64,000 bases of DNA, taken from positions 434,001-498,000 of the forward strand of contig NZ_JAAKYZ010000001.1 of assembly GCF_015229955.1 (NCBI RefSeq), written 5' to 3'. Positions within the stretch are counted from its first letter, which is position 1. The number at the start of each line of letters is the position of its first letter. This DNA is from Campylobacter concisus. Its GTDB lineage: Bacteria > Campylobacterota > Campylobacteria > Campylobacterales > Campylobacteraceae. Shown here piece by piece: positions 34,378 through 43,390 of this stretch. Position numbers and translations under genes: made by a program. The notes under the pieces are model-generated. The model worked only from the letters and a program-made list of their open reading frames with translations, did not search any database and was not told the DNA's origin.

Positions 34378-36099
34378 TTAATCCTTTGAAATTTCTAAAA
34401 ACTCATCTACTAGCTTTTTGACCTCGTTTATGCCTATCTGCCAGAAGTTTTTATCATCTATATCAAAGCCAAATTTACCCACAAGCTCCCTTGGGCTAAG
34501 GCTCCCACCAAGGCTCAAAAACTCGGTGTAAATTTCGACAAAATTTTTGCATTTGCCGCTTTTATAAAGACCAAAAAGTGCAAGCACAAGAAGCTGCGCG
34601 TAAGAGTAAGCGTAGCAGTAAAATGGCGTGTGAATGAAGTGCGGGATGTAGCTCCACCAAATTTTGTAGTAGTCATTTAGTGTGACGCTTTTGCCAAACA
34701 TCTTTTTGCTCTCTTTTAGCCAAATTTTATTTAGCTCATCTAGGCTGATCTCGCCCTCGTGTGCGTGCACGGCTCGCTCAAAGGTGGTGAAATTTATCTG
34801 GCGGTAAAGCGTGGCAAATATATCCTCGATCTTGCCAGCGAGCAGTGAAATTTTCTCTTTTTTGCTAAGGCCGTCTTTTACGTGGTCAAAAACTAGCATC
34901 TCGCAAAAGACTGAAGCCGTCTCAGCCGTGGTTAGCGGAGTGTCTGAGTTTAGGTAGCTTACGCTATAAGAGAGCTTTTGATGCACAGCGTGACCAAGCT
35001 CATGAGCTAGCGTGAAAAGGTCTCTTCGCTGGTTTGTGTGATTTAGCAAAACATAAGGGTGTGTGTCGCTTGATCCTGAGTGAGAAAATGCCCCACCTCG
35101 CTTGTTTGGTGTTGGATAAACATCGATCCAGCCGTCATTAAAGGCACTTTTAGCTATCTCGCCAAATTTAGGTGAAAATGTCCCAAAAGCTTTTAAAACT
35201 ATCTTTTTACACTCATCAAATTTATACTCGCCCTCGCTACTAAGAGGCGCGTATCTATCGTAGTCATAAAGCTTTTTAAGGCCTAAAAGTTCTCTTTTTC
35301 GCTCGTAAAATTTAGCAACTAGGTCAAAATTTTTCTCAGTTACAGCAATGAGCGAATCAACGCTTTTTTTACTGATTTGATTTTCAAGGTGTCTTGGCTC
35401 TTCAGGAAGCTTGAAATTTCGCAGCTCGCAGCTCGTTTTTAGATCAGTTTTTATCATATTATATATGTAGCCAAGAAGGTGCTGGTGCTTGCTAAGCTCG
35501 TTTGAAAGGCTTTTAGCGGCTAGTTTTCGCACGCTTTGATCGCTCTCATGAAGCTTAGCTAAAATCTCTTCTTCATTTAAAAGCTCGCCTTTAAATTTAA
35601 ACCTCATCTTGCTCATGCTCTCATCAAAAAGCCTTGAAAAGCCCTCAGCCCCAGTGCTAGCTGTGCGTAGTAGTACCCTCTCTTCAGCAACGCTAAGTTG
35701 GTGCGGTTTTGCTTTGGCGAGATTGCTTAGGTAATAGCCATATTTTTTAGAGCTTTTGATGATATCTTCTTGTTTTTTAGGGGTAAATGCATTAAATTTG
35801 ATCTCAAAAAATATCAAATTTTCATTTGCTTTTGTCGCTATCTCATCGATCTTTGCATAAAATGCGCCCTTGCTTGTATCTTTGGCAAAATTTAAAAAAG
35901 CGTAAGTCATTACTTTTGAAATTTTAGCGATTAAATTTTCATATTCGCCAAATGCCTTTAAAAACTCGTCTGTTTTTAAATTTTCATAATTTTCTAGGTA
36001 TTTATCTTTAAATTTCTCGCACTCTTTTTGTAAATTTAGTGCGTTTTGCTCGCACTCTTTTTCGTTTGCAAAAAGTGCTTTTAGATCCCAAATTTGCAT
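34378..36099 (-). CDS. pepF: Oligoendopeptidase F family metallopeptidase
   Basis: A 573-residue M3B-family cytosolic zinc peptidase that cuts oligopeptides. The zinc motif HELGHAVHQ (HExxH) is near residue 366, with the third ligand Glu in TAETASVF about 28 residues on. The N-terminal helical lid is present (LKALFANEKECEQNALNLQ). The C-terminal region LVGKFGFDIDDKNFWQIGI closes the domain. AAAGGATAAAT precedes the ATG. It begins the minus-strand run through uvrD, truB, csrA and smpB. Confidence 0.93.
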   Translation of the reverse strand: MQIWDLKALFANEKECEQNALNLQKECEKFKDKYLENYENLKTDEFLKAFGEYENLIAKISKVMTYAFLNFAKDTSKGAFYAKIDEIATKANENLIFFEIKFNAFTPKKQEDIIKSSKKYGYYLSNLAKAKPHQLSVAEERVLLRTASTGAEGFSRLFDESMSKMRFKFKGELLNEEEILAKLHESDQSVRKLAAKSLSNELSKHQHLLGYIYNMIKTDLKTSCELRNFKLPEEPRHLENQISKKSVDSLIAVTEKNFDLVAKFYERKRELLGLKKLYDYDRYAPLSSEGEYKFDECKKIVLKAFGTFSPKFGEIAKSAFNDGWIDVYPTPNKRGGAFSHSGSSDTHPYVLLNHTNQRRDLFTLAHELGHAVHQKLSYSVSYLNSDTPLTTAETASVFCEMLVFDHVKDGLSKKEKISLLAGKIEDIFATLYRQINFTTFERAVHAHEGEISLDELNKIWLKESKKMFGKSVTLNDYYKIWWSYIPHFIHTPFYCYAYSYAQLLVLALFGLYKSGKCKNFVEIYTEFLSLGGSLSPRELVGKFGFDIDDKNFWQIGINEVKKLVDEFLEISKD

Positions 36100-36186
36100 A
36101 TTTATCCTTTAAATTTTTGGGATATTTTACAAAAAAATGGATAAAAGTAAAATTTCAGCCAAAATTTAGCTGAAATTTTATGAAGA

Positions 36187-37554
36187 TTAGTTTGAAGTCT
36201 CTGAAGCTACTGCTGTAAAAAGTACATCAGATGAGCTATTTAACGCGGTTTCAACTGAGTCTTGGATAACACCAATGGTAAAGCCAACTGTAACAAATTG
36301 CATGGCGATGTCGTTGCCGATACCAAAAAGTCCGCACGCTAATGGTACTAAAAGAAGTGAGCCGCCAGCCACACCAGATGCGCCGCACGCACCAAGAGCT
36401 GAGATGAAGCAAAGAAGTAGCGCATCGCCAAATGTAACTGTGATAGATGGGATAGAATTTACCGCAGTAAGCGCTAGGATGCTGATGGTAACTGCTGCAC
36501 CGCCCATGTTTATGGTAGCACCTAGTGGGATCGAGATCGAGTAAAGCTCCTCTTTTAGACCAAGCTTTTTGCAAAGTGCCATATTTACAGGGATATTTGC
36601 GGCCGAGCTTCTTGTAAAAAATGCTGAAATAGCGCTCTCTTTTAGGCAGATCATGACAAGTGGATAAGGATTTTTTCTAGTTAATACAAAAACCATGGCC
36701 GGATAGATGATAAATGCGACAACAAGCATTGCCCCAACAAGAACTAAAATTAGTTTTAGATATCCTGCAAGTACCTCAAATCCAGTTTCATGAATGCTAA
36801 TAGCTACCATGCCAAAAATACCAAATGGAGCTAGTCTAATGATAAATTTAACAATATGAGTTACACCATCGCTTATGTCTTTAAATACTTTTTTGGTCTC
36901 AGCTGTGGAATTTCTAAGTGCTATACCGCTACCAACTGCCCAGGTGATGATGCCTATATAGTTACCATTTGCAAGGGCGTTTATCGGATTTTCGACCATT
37001 TTATAAATGAGATCTTTTAAGACATTGGTAATTCCTTGAGGTGCTGACATATCAGCACTTGAAAGACCTTTTAAAGAAAGCTCCACTGGGAATAAGAAAC
37101 TAGCAATAACTGCAACAACGGCTGCTAAAAATGTACCAATTAGATAGAGTGTAATGATCTTTTGCATACCTTTTGTATGACCAAAATCTCTTAAAATAAT
37201 GGATGTTGCCACTAAAACAAAGACAAGAATTGGTGCGATAGCTTTTAAAGCACCTTTGAATAAATCTCCTAAAACTGAAGCTGAAGCTGCGATAGAATCG
37301 GCTGAACTGGCTTTTTCTTTGGCTTCGTTTAGCTGTTTGGCTTCATCTTGACTAAGGCGAGTTTTTATAACTTCATCTATGCTCAAACCACTCTCGTTTT
37401 GAATAGTTTGAATTTTAGCTGAGATCTTGTTATAAGGAGCTGCTTCGTAGTGTGTGTAAAAGCCAACTAGGGCACCTAGGATGATACCAACTAAAATTTG
37501 AACTATCAAATTTCCATCGGCGTATCTTCTTGCTATGTTTTTAAGCATATTCAT
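36187..37554 (-). CDS. sstT: Serine/threonine:Na+ symporter SstT
   Basis: A 455-residue DAACS-family transporter. The sequence follows E. coli SstT closely through [16 protein letters not shown], the substrate hairpin [18 protein letters not shown], the Na+ region [12 protein letters not shown], and [15 protein letters not shown]. It therefore probably takes up serine, a key carbon source for Campylobacter. A hydrophilic insert of about 50 residues (residues about 40-90, Ala/Lys/Glu/Ser rich) follows the first helix and is absent from E. coli SstT as I know it. AAGGTGTCAA precedes the ATG. It is divergent from metK. Confidence 0.9.
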   Translation of the reverse strand: MNMLKNIARRYADGNLIVQILVGIILGALVGFYTHYEAAPYNKISAKIQTIQNESGLSIDEVIKTRLSQDEAKQLNEAKEKASSADSIAASASVLGDLFKGALKAIAPILVFVLVATSIILRDFGHTKGMQKIITLYLIGTFLAAVVAVIASFLFPVELSLKGLSSADMSAPQGITNVLKDLIYKMVENPINALANGNYIGIITWAVGSGIALRNSTAETKKVFKDISDGVTHIVKFIIRLAPFGIFGMVAISIHETGFEVLAGYLKLILVLVGAMLVVAFIIYPAMVFVLTRKNPYPLVMICLKESAISAFFTRSSAANIPVNMALCKKLGLKEELYSISIPLGATINMGGAAVTISILALTAVNSIPSITVTFGDALLLCFISALGACGASGVAGGSLLLVPLACGLFGIGNDIAMQFVTVGFTIGVIQDSVETALNSSSDVLFTAVASETSN

Positions 37555-37650
37555 TTGACACCTTAATAAATTAGTTTTTTGTTGATTTTAGCTAAACAAT
37601 TTTTAAATATAAAGAATTTGATAAAGATTAATAAGCCTTTTAAATAGATT

Positions 37651-37659
37651 TGTTACAAT
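37651..37659 (+). promoter_or_regulatory. Extended -10 promoter of metK
   Basis: TGTTACAAT is an extended -10 (TGn followed by TACAAT), ending 33 nt before the metK ATG. No clear -35 is needed for such sites. No SAM riboswitch fold is apparent in the short leader. Confidence 0.6.
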
Positions 37660-37691
37660 TGCACAAAATTTTAGTTAATAAAAGGATAAAA

Positions 37692-38897
37692 ATGTATCTA
37701 TTTACCTCTGAAGTTGTAAGTCCGGGTCATCCAGATAAATGTGCTGATATAATCGCTGATAGCATAGTGGATACTATTTTAACACAAGATCCAAATGGTC
37801 GTGTCGCAAGCGAAGTTTTTGTGGCTGGAAAAAACATAGTAATAGGTGGAGAGATAAACTCAAAGGTAAAACTCTCATATAAAGACTACGAAAAGATCGT
37901 AAAGGACGCTCTTGCGCATATCGGATATGATGGAAAGAGCAATTTCACAAAAGAGCAGTGCTTGCACCCAGATGATATCGAGGTCAAAGTCTGCCTAAAT
38001 CAACAAAGCCCAGATATAAATCAAGGTGTTGATCAAAGTAGCGGTGAGATCGGAGCGGGCGATCAAGGCATTATGTTTGGTTTTGCGAGCTGCGAAGCGA
38101 AAGAATTTATGCCAGCAGCCATAACTTACGCAAGAATGCTATGTGAAAAAGTCTATAAATTTGCTAAGGCAAATCCTGATAAACTTGGCGTTGATATTAA
38201 AACGCAAGTTACGATTGATTACAGTAGCAAAGACAACTTTGAAAACTGCAAACCTCAAAGCATCCATACTATCGTCGTCTCTGCCCCTTGCGTGGAGAGC
38301 ATGAAGATAGAAGAGCTTCGCGCACTAATTCAAAATTTAATAGACGAAACCGGACTTCCAAAAGAGCTATATAATAAAGAAAAAACGATCATCTATATAA
38401 ACCCAACAGGCAGATATGTAAATCACAGCTCACTTCACGATAGCGGCCTAACAGGTAGAAAGCTTATAGTTGATAGCTTTGGCGGATATAGCCCTATAGG
38501 CGGCGGTGCCCAGTCAAGTAAAGACTACACTAAAGTTGATCGCAGCGGACTCTACGCAGCGCGCTGGATAGCTAAAAATATCGTCGCAGCTGGCCTTGCT
38601 AAAAAATGTATCGTCCAGATAAGCTACGCGATCGGCGTTGCAAAGCCAACTTCAGTTAGCGTTGATACCATGGGAACTCATGCAAATGGCATAAATGACG
38701 ATATGCTTTCAAATTTTGTAAGCGAGCATTTCGCTCTAACGCCTCGCTGGATAACAAATAAATTTGGTCTTGATAAGCCAAGTAAAGATACGTTTTTATA
38801 TGCAAAAGTAGCTGCAAAAGGTCAAGTGGGAAATGCAAAATACCCTTGGGAAAAACTTGATGCGGTTGATACCTTCAAAGCTTTACTAAAAAAATAA
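37692..38897 (+). CDS. metK: S-adenosylmethionine synthase
   Basis: MetK joins ATP and methionine to make SAM. The 401-residue protein begins MYLFTSEVVSPGHPDK with the ATP-site His, has the hexapeptide GAGDQG near residue 120, and the P-loop-like GGGAQSSKDYTKVDRSG near residue 275. I chose ATG 37692 with AAAGGATAAAA upstream, not the longer in-frame extension that begins within the promoter. It is monocistronic and ends at a bidirectional hairpin facing lnt. Confidence 0.97.
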   Translation: MYLFTSEVVSPGHPDKCADIIADSIVDTILTQDPNGRVASEVFVAGKNIVIGGEINSKVKLSYKDYEKIVKDALAHIGYDGKSNFTKEQCLHPDDIEVKVCLNQQSPDINQGVDQSSGEIGAGDQGIMFGFASCEAKEFMPAAITYARMLCEKVYKFAKANPDKLGVDIKTQVTIDYSSKDNFENCKPQSIHTIVVSAPCVESMKIEELRALIQNLIDETGLPKELYNKEKTIIYINPTGRYVNHSSLHDSGLTGRKLIVDSFGGYSPIGGGAQSSKDYTKVDRSGLYAARWIAKNIVAAGLAKKCIVQISYAIGVAKPTSVSVDTMGTHANGINDDMLSNFVSEHFALTPRWITNKFGLDKPSKDTFLYAKVAAKGQVGNAKYPWEKLDAVDTFKALLKK

Positions 38898-38901
38898 TCA
38901 A

Positions 38902-38928
38902 AAAGTGGCTTTATCTAAAAGCCACTTT
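38902..38928. terminator. Bidirectional terminator between metK and lnt
   Basis: AAAGTGGCTTT (38902-38912) pairs perfectly over 11 bp with AAAGCCACTTT (38918-38928) around a five-base loop. A/T runs on both sides let it serve both converging genes. Confidence 0.85.
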
Positions 38929-38939
38929 AAATTTCTCTT

Positions 38940-40235
38940 TTAGAACTCATCCCAAAACGCTTTTTTAGGCAAAATGATCTCACTTTTTGAGCCATTTACG
39001 CTGTGATAGACGACTTTATTGTATTTTGTAGCAAGGTGTTTTATAAGCAGCCTTTGAAGCACAGGCTCGCTGCTTGGCACAAACCAGCCATTGTTTGTGA
39101 TAGCTACAACCACGTCAAATTCGCCTTTGTAAAGCTCCTCTCTTGTCGCTTCATAGCAGATAGCGTTTCTAATTTTTACTCCATCTACCTCGTAGTCGCT
39201 AAAATTTTCAGCCTTTTTAAAGTCGCTAGCTCCGCCAAAAAATAGCTTATTTACCGCATCTTGCATAAATTTTGGCAAAGGAATTTCTTCGCCAAATGGC
39301 ACTAAAAATTTCTTATCCATTCGCCTAAAAGTGCCATCTTGAAATAAAAAGGCGGAGTTATAAATTTGCTTATTTTCATAGGCAAGCGCACCAGTTACGA
39401 TGGTTATCTTTTTTGAAAGCTCTTTTAGCTCATCAACGAGCAGTGGCTCATTTGTCATAAATAGTGGAAACGAGCTCTCTGGCAGCACGATAAGGCGTTT
39501 TTGCTCGGCTATGGCGTTATTTATTAAGTCTAAATTTTCATTTGTAAATTTCATGCGTAAGCTTTTATCCCATCGCACTCTTTGAGCGACATCGGTATTT
39601 ACTAACTCCACGTCAAATGGTAAAGTTTTCGCCTCGCTACTTTTAAACTGCAAGGCAGCGATGAGGCATATAAAAGCTAGGATAAATTTTAAAATTTTAC
39701 CCTTTAGGCTTAAAAAAATGGCTGCTAAAAATATAAATATAAGCCCTCTCGTGCTTGGCTCAAAAGCGCCTAAAACAAGCGTGGCTTCAAGGTTAAACCA
39801 GTTAAAGCCAAATGGATGAACGTAGCTTATTAAAAATAGTAAAACGGCTCTTAGTGCTACAAAGCTTGGAAAAGAGGCTATCCAAAATAAAAGTCCATAA
39901 ACAAGGGCTACAAAGAGGACGACAAATGGTATAAGCCAGACAAGCTCATAGTAGATAAAGCTAAAGCCGATCCAGTAAAACCACAAAATCCCAGTGAAAA
40001 ATCCAGCCGCAAAAAAGCCAGCCCTGCTTAAATTTATGATGACGTAAATTCCAGTTAGTGTGAGAAAAGGTGAGATGAAATTTAAAATTTGATTTTCAGC
40101 CATGGCTAAAAAAATGAAATTAGAAAGCAAAAAAGCACCGACAAAGGCTTTTATTATAATTTTAGTGCTAAAATGCCCATTTAAAAATCTTACAAATAAG
40201 GAAATCCATGCAAAACGCTGATTTTTTAACATCAT
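38940..40235 (-). CDS. lnt: Apolipoprotein N-acyltransferase
   Basis: Lnt adds the third acyl chain to lipoproteins in the inner membrane. The 431-residue protein has about six N-terminal membrane helices and a nitrilase-like C-terminal domain. The catalytic triad can be placed: Glu in VLPESSFPL, Lys in DKKFLVPFGEE, and Cys in NAICYEATREE. TTNNGWF-type NNGWFVP follows. The only usable starts are ATG 40235 or 40232 with AGAGG upstream, so its first 28 nt lie opposite the start of yajC. It is shorter than E. coli Lnt (512). Confidence 0.92.
   Translation of the reverse strand: MMLKNQRFAWISLFVRFLNGHFSTKIIIKAFVGAFLLSNFIFLAMAENQILNFISPFLTLTGIYVIINLSRAGFFAAGFFTGILWFYWIGFSFIYYELVWLIPFVVLFVALVYGLLFWIASFPSFVALRAVLLFLISYVHPFGFNWFNLEATLVLGAFEPSTRGLIFIFLAAIFLSLKGKILKFILAFICLIAALQFKSSEAKTLPFDVELVNTDVAQRVRWDKSLRMKFTNENLDLINNAIAEQKRLIVLPESSFPLFMTNEPLLVDELKELSKKITIVTGALAYENKQIYNSAFLFQDGTFRRMDKKFLVPFGEEIPLPKFMQDAVNKLFFGGASDFKKAENFSDYEVDGVKIRNAICYEATREELYKGEFDVVVAITNNGWFVPSSEPVLQRLLIKHLATKYNKVVYHSVNGSKSEIILPKKAFWDEF
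40155..40160 (+). promoter_or_regulatory. Candidate -10 box for yajC-secDF, inside lnt
   Basis: TATAAT within CTTTTATTATAATTTTAG lies 48 nt before the yajC ATG and within the antisense strand of lnt codons about 26-27. It implies transcription of yajC starts near 40167, inside the lnt coding region. Confidence 0.55.
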
Positions 40236-40480
40236 TACTACCTCTTGTTGTGCTTTTCGCCATATTTTACTTTTTGGTTATTAGACCTCAACAAAAACAA
40301 CAAAAAGCCCATGCAGCAATGCTCGCAGCTCTTGATAAAGGTGATAAGATAATAACTAATGGCGGACTTATCTGCGAAGTGATTAAAGCCGAAAATGATT
40401 TTATCAAAGTTAAACTTAACGATGATGTAATCGTTCGCATAGCACGTGAGTTTGTAGCTAAAAAGATCGAAGAAAAATAA
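40208..40480 (+). CDS. yajC: Sec translocase accessory protein YajC
   Basis: YajC is a single-span membrane protein associated with SecDF. The 90-residue protein has a periplasmic start, one helix (LLPLVVLFAIFYFLVI), and the conserved RPQQKQQKAHAAML and LDKGDKIITNGGLICEV. AATAAGGAAATCC precedes the ATG. Its stop overlaps the secD start (TAATG). It starts an eleven-gene colinear run to the MagIII-like gene at 53505. Confidence 0.96.
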   Translation: MQNADFLTSLLPLVVLFAIFYFLVIRPQQKQQKAHAAMLAALDKGDKIITNGGLICEVIKAENDFIKVKLNDDVIVRIAREFVAKKIEEK

Positions 40481-42060
40481 TGCGTAATGCAAGAGTCACA
40501 TATAGGCTAATTATCTTAATATTAGCCTTGATTTTTGGTTTTGGCTTTTCGGTGCCATCTTTTTTTCAGACTCAAAATGGGGCTAAAATTTCACTTGGCC
40601 TTGATCTTCAAGGCGGCCTTCATATGCTACTTGGTGTTGAAACGAGCGAAGCTATCCACTCTAAGATCAAGTCAATCGCTGGAAGCATAAATTATTATGC
40701 CAAAAAAGAAGATGTGTTAATTGATAAATTTAAGATTAAAGAAGAGAACATTGACTTTACTCTCCTTGATGGCGACGAGGCTCCAAAAGTAGATAAAGCA
40801 CTAGCCGAGATAAAGGGGCTTGATATTAAAAAAGATGGTTTAAATTACAGCATATCTTTAACCGAGCAAGAAAGAACGGATACGATCGAATATGCGATCT
40901 CGCAAGCTGTTGAAACTATTAGAAACAGACTCGATCAGTTTGGTCTAGCTGAGCCAACTGTTGCCAGACAGGGCAAAGACAATATCCTAGTTGAGCTTCC
41001 TGGCATAAAGACTGAAGAGGATGAACAAAGAGCAAGAGATCTTATCGCAAAGGCTGCTCACTTGCAGTTAATGGCAGTTGATGATAAAAGACAAGATCAG
41101 GCTAATACAATGAGTGAGGCAGAGGCTGAGAGCTATGGTGATGTGATCTTTAAAGATGCTAAAAATGACCGTGTAAAATATGTCGTTAAAAATATCCCAG
41201 TGCTTGACGGCTCTATGCTAACTGATGCAAAGGTTGCATTTTCTCAGCAAAATAACTTGCCTATTATAAATTTCACTCTTAACTCAGAAGGCGCTAGAAT
41301 TTTTGGTGATTTTACTGGCGCAAATGTCGGCAAAAGGCTTGCTATCGTGCTTGATGGCAAGGTCTATTCAGCTCCTGTTATAAATGAAAGAATAGGTGGC
41401 GGTAGCGGTCAGATTAGCGGTGGCTTTACTCTTGATGAGGCTCACGACGTAGCGATCGCTCTTAGAAGCGGCGCACTTTTAGCACCTGTTAAGATGCTAG
41501 AGAAAAGAAGCGTTGGTCCATCTTTGGGACAAGAGAGTATCAACCAAAGCATGGTAGCACTTGCTGCCGGATCTATCTTAGTCGTACTATTTATGCTAGT
41601 TTATTACGGAATTTCTGGCGTTTTTGCAAATATTGCACTAGTTGCAGACGTCGTTATATTAGTCGCTGTGATGGCACTTTTTGGAGCGACGCTTACTTTA
41701 CCTGGTATGGCTGGTATCGTGCTAACGATCGGTATGGCTGTTGATGCAAACGTCATCATAAATGAGCGTATACGTGAGCTTTTGCGTGAAGGTGTAGCGA
41801 TAAGGACAGCTGTTCAAAAAGGCTATGAGCACGCCATGAGTGCGATTATCGACTCAAATTTAACTACTATCATCACAGTTGCGGTGCTTTACGCTTATGG
41901 CACTGGCCCAGTTAAAGGCTTTGCAGTAACAATGGCAATAGGTATCATGGCTTCGATGCTAACAGCTATACTTGGCACTCACGGTATGTTTGATGCCGCT
42001 ATGGACAAGATAGAAAAAAGTGGAAATACCAGACTTTGGTTTGGTTATAAAAGGAGCTAA
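40480..42060 (+). CDS. secD: Protein translocase subunit SecD
   Basis: SecD with SecF uses the proton gradient to pull proteins out of the SecYEG channel. The 526-residue protein has the first-helix motif GLDLQGGLHMLLGVE near residue 34, the large periplasmic P1 domain, the conserved QLMAVDDK and VARQGKDNILVELPG segments, and six helices with the GMAVDANVIINERIRE motif near residue 424 (conserved Asp). It overlaps yajC and ends one base into secF. Confidence 0.97.
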   Translation: MRNARVTYRLIILILALIFGFGFSVPSFFQTQNGAKISLGLDLQGGLHMLLGVETSEAIHSKIKSIAGSINYYAKKEDVLIDKFKIKEENIDFTLLDGDEAPKVDKALAEIKGLDIKKDGLNYSISLTEQERTDTIEYAISQAVETIRNRLDQFGLAEPTVARQGKDNILVELPGIKTEEDEQRARDLIAKAAHLQLMAVDDKRQDQANTMSEAEAESYGDVIFKDAKNDRVKYVVKNIPVLDGSMLTDAKVAFSQQNNLPIINFTLNSEGARIFGDFTGANVGKRLAIVLDGKVYSAPVINERIGGGSGQISGGFTLDEAHDVAIALRSGALLAPVKMLEKRSVGPSLGQESINQSMVALAAGSILVVLFMLVYYGISGVFANIALVADVVILVAVMALFGATLTLPGMAGIVLTIGMAVDANVIINERIRELLREGVAIRTAVQKGYEHAMSAIIDSNLTTIITVAVLYAYGTGPVKGFAVTMAIGIMASMLTAILGTHGMFDAAMDKIEKSGNTRLWFGYKRS

Positions 42061-42062
42061 TG

Positions 42063-43034
42063 ATGCAAATTTTTACTAAAGCAAAAGTTTATGATTTTAT
42101 GCGTTTTAGATTTGCTTCACTAGCATTTTCTATATTTTTATTTGTTGGCTCTATCATTTTACTTGCTACAAAAGGGTTAAACTACGGCATTGATTTCTCT
42201 GGCGGTACGCTTATCCAGCTCAAATATGACACAAAAGCGCCACTTGATAAAATTCGTGATGCTTTTGGCACAAATGAAGTGCTTAAAAACGCCTCTGTTA
42301 CTGAGTTTGGAAGCGAAGATGAAGCTGTTATTAGATTTTCAGGTTCAAGCTCAAATTTAACTGGCGACATTGGCACTGAGATAAAGCAAATCTTAAAAGA
42401 TACTGGAAATTTTGAAGTAAGACGTGTTGATATAGTTGGACCAAAGGTTGGTGACGAGCTTAGAGAAAAAGGTTTGATGGCTCTTGGAATTTCACTAATT
42501 GGTATATTGATCTACATCACATTTAGGTTTGAGTGGCGTTTTGCGCTTGCTGCGATCGCAACTGAAATTCACGATATAGTTATAACTGTTGGTGCTATTT
42601 CGCTATTTAATATTGATGTAAATTTGGACACGCTAGCTGCTGTTTTAACGGTGCTTGGCTACTCTCTAAATGATACGATCATCATTTTTGACAGGATAAG
42701 AGAGGGTATCAAAGAGAGTAAGCGAACTGACATCGAGGGTGTTATCAATGAGTCAGTTTCTGCTACGCTTTCAAGAACTATCTTAACTTCAGCCACTACG
42801 ATGATGACGGTTCTTGTGCTATTTTTGTTTGGCGGAGATATGATACATGGATTTTCATTTATTCTTATCGTTGGTATTGTCATAGGAACGATCAGTTCGA
42901 TCTACATCTCTTCGCCGTTTCTTATCTGGTTTAAATTTAGCATCGAACATTTTAGAAGTAGAGAGACTGAAAAACAAAAGATAAAAAAAGAGCGCGAAAA
43001 AGAGCGTGCCATGTTTGAGAAAGGCGTTGTGTAA
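42063..43034 (+). CDS. secF: Protein translocase subunit SecF
   Basis: The partner of SecD, 323 residues. It has GIDFSGGTLIQLKYD near residue 42, the central VGDELREKGLMALGISLIGI, and YSLNDTIIIFDRIREG near residue 200, with the conserved Asp residues. Two ATG codons stand in tandem; the second (42063) has better spacing from AAAGGAG and was chosen, though 42060 is possible and would overlap secD. Confidence 0.96.
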   Translation: MQIFTKAKVYDFMRFRFASLAFSIFLFVGSIILLATKGLNYGIDFSGGTLIQLKYDTKAPLDKIRDAFGTNEVLKNASVTEFGSEDEAVIRFSGSSSNLTGDIGTEIKQILKDTGNFEVRRVDIVGPKVGDELREKGLMALGISLIGILIYITFRFEWRFALAAIATEIHDIVITVGAISLFNIDVNLDTLAAVLTVLGYSLNDTIIIFDRIREGIKESKRTDIEGVINESVSATLSRTILTSATTMMTVLVLFLFGGDMIHGFSFILIVGIVIGTISSIYISSPFLIWFKFSIEHFRSRETEKQKIKKEREKERAMFEKGVV

Positions 43035-43043
43035 GGAGGGATA

Positions 43044-43382
43044 ATGAACTGGGGAAAAGTTATCTACATATTTTTTGCGTTGATGAGTCTTACGACTACG
43101 GCAGAATTTTTATATGATAAAAACGAGATTGCACTCTTTGTGGCGGCTAGTATAAATTTGGTTTCAACGCTACTTAAGATCGGTGTTAAAAATTTACTCT
43201 CTGCTGAGCTTTTTGCAAGCTCGCTGGTTGCTGATTTACACCTTATACCAGCTTTTGTTATTTTGCAAGTCTCTGAAAATATAACACTTAGCTATTCATT
43301 AGCTATTGGCGCAGTCATTGCAAATATATTTTCACTAGCCTTGGTTTTAATAGAATCAAGTAAAGCTCAAGAAGAATTTTAG
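43044..43382 (+). CDS. Conserved small inner-membrane protein (DUF6394-like)
   Basis: A 112-residue protein with three to four membrane helices, starting [21 protein letters not shown]. Between helices it contains [18 protein letters not shown] and [13 protein letters not shown] recall this as an epsilonproteobacterial family of unknown function tied to secDF-leuS; the family name is from memory. AAGGAGGGATA precedes the ATG. It sits nine nt after secF and eight nt before leuS, so it is co-translated with them. Confidence 0.75.
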   Translation: MNWGKVIYIFFALMSLTTTAEFLYDKNEIALFVAASINLVSTLLKIGVKNLLSAELFASSLVADLHLIPAFVILQVSENITLSYSLAIGAVIANIFSLALVLIESSKAQEEF

Positions 43383-43390
43383 GAGAAAAA

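Noticed and set aside
36251-36574. Overlapping open frame within sstT
   Set aside because: It is a frame shadow of conserved transporter helices with no start signal.
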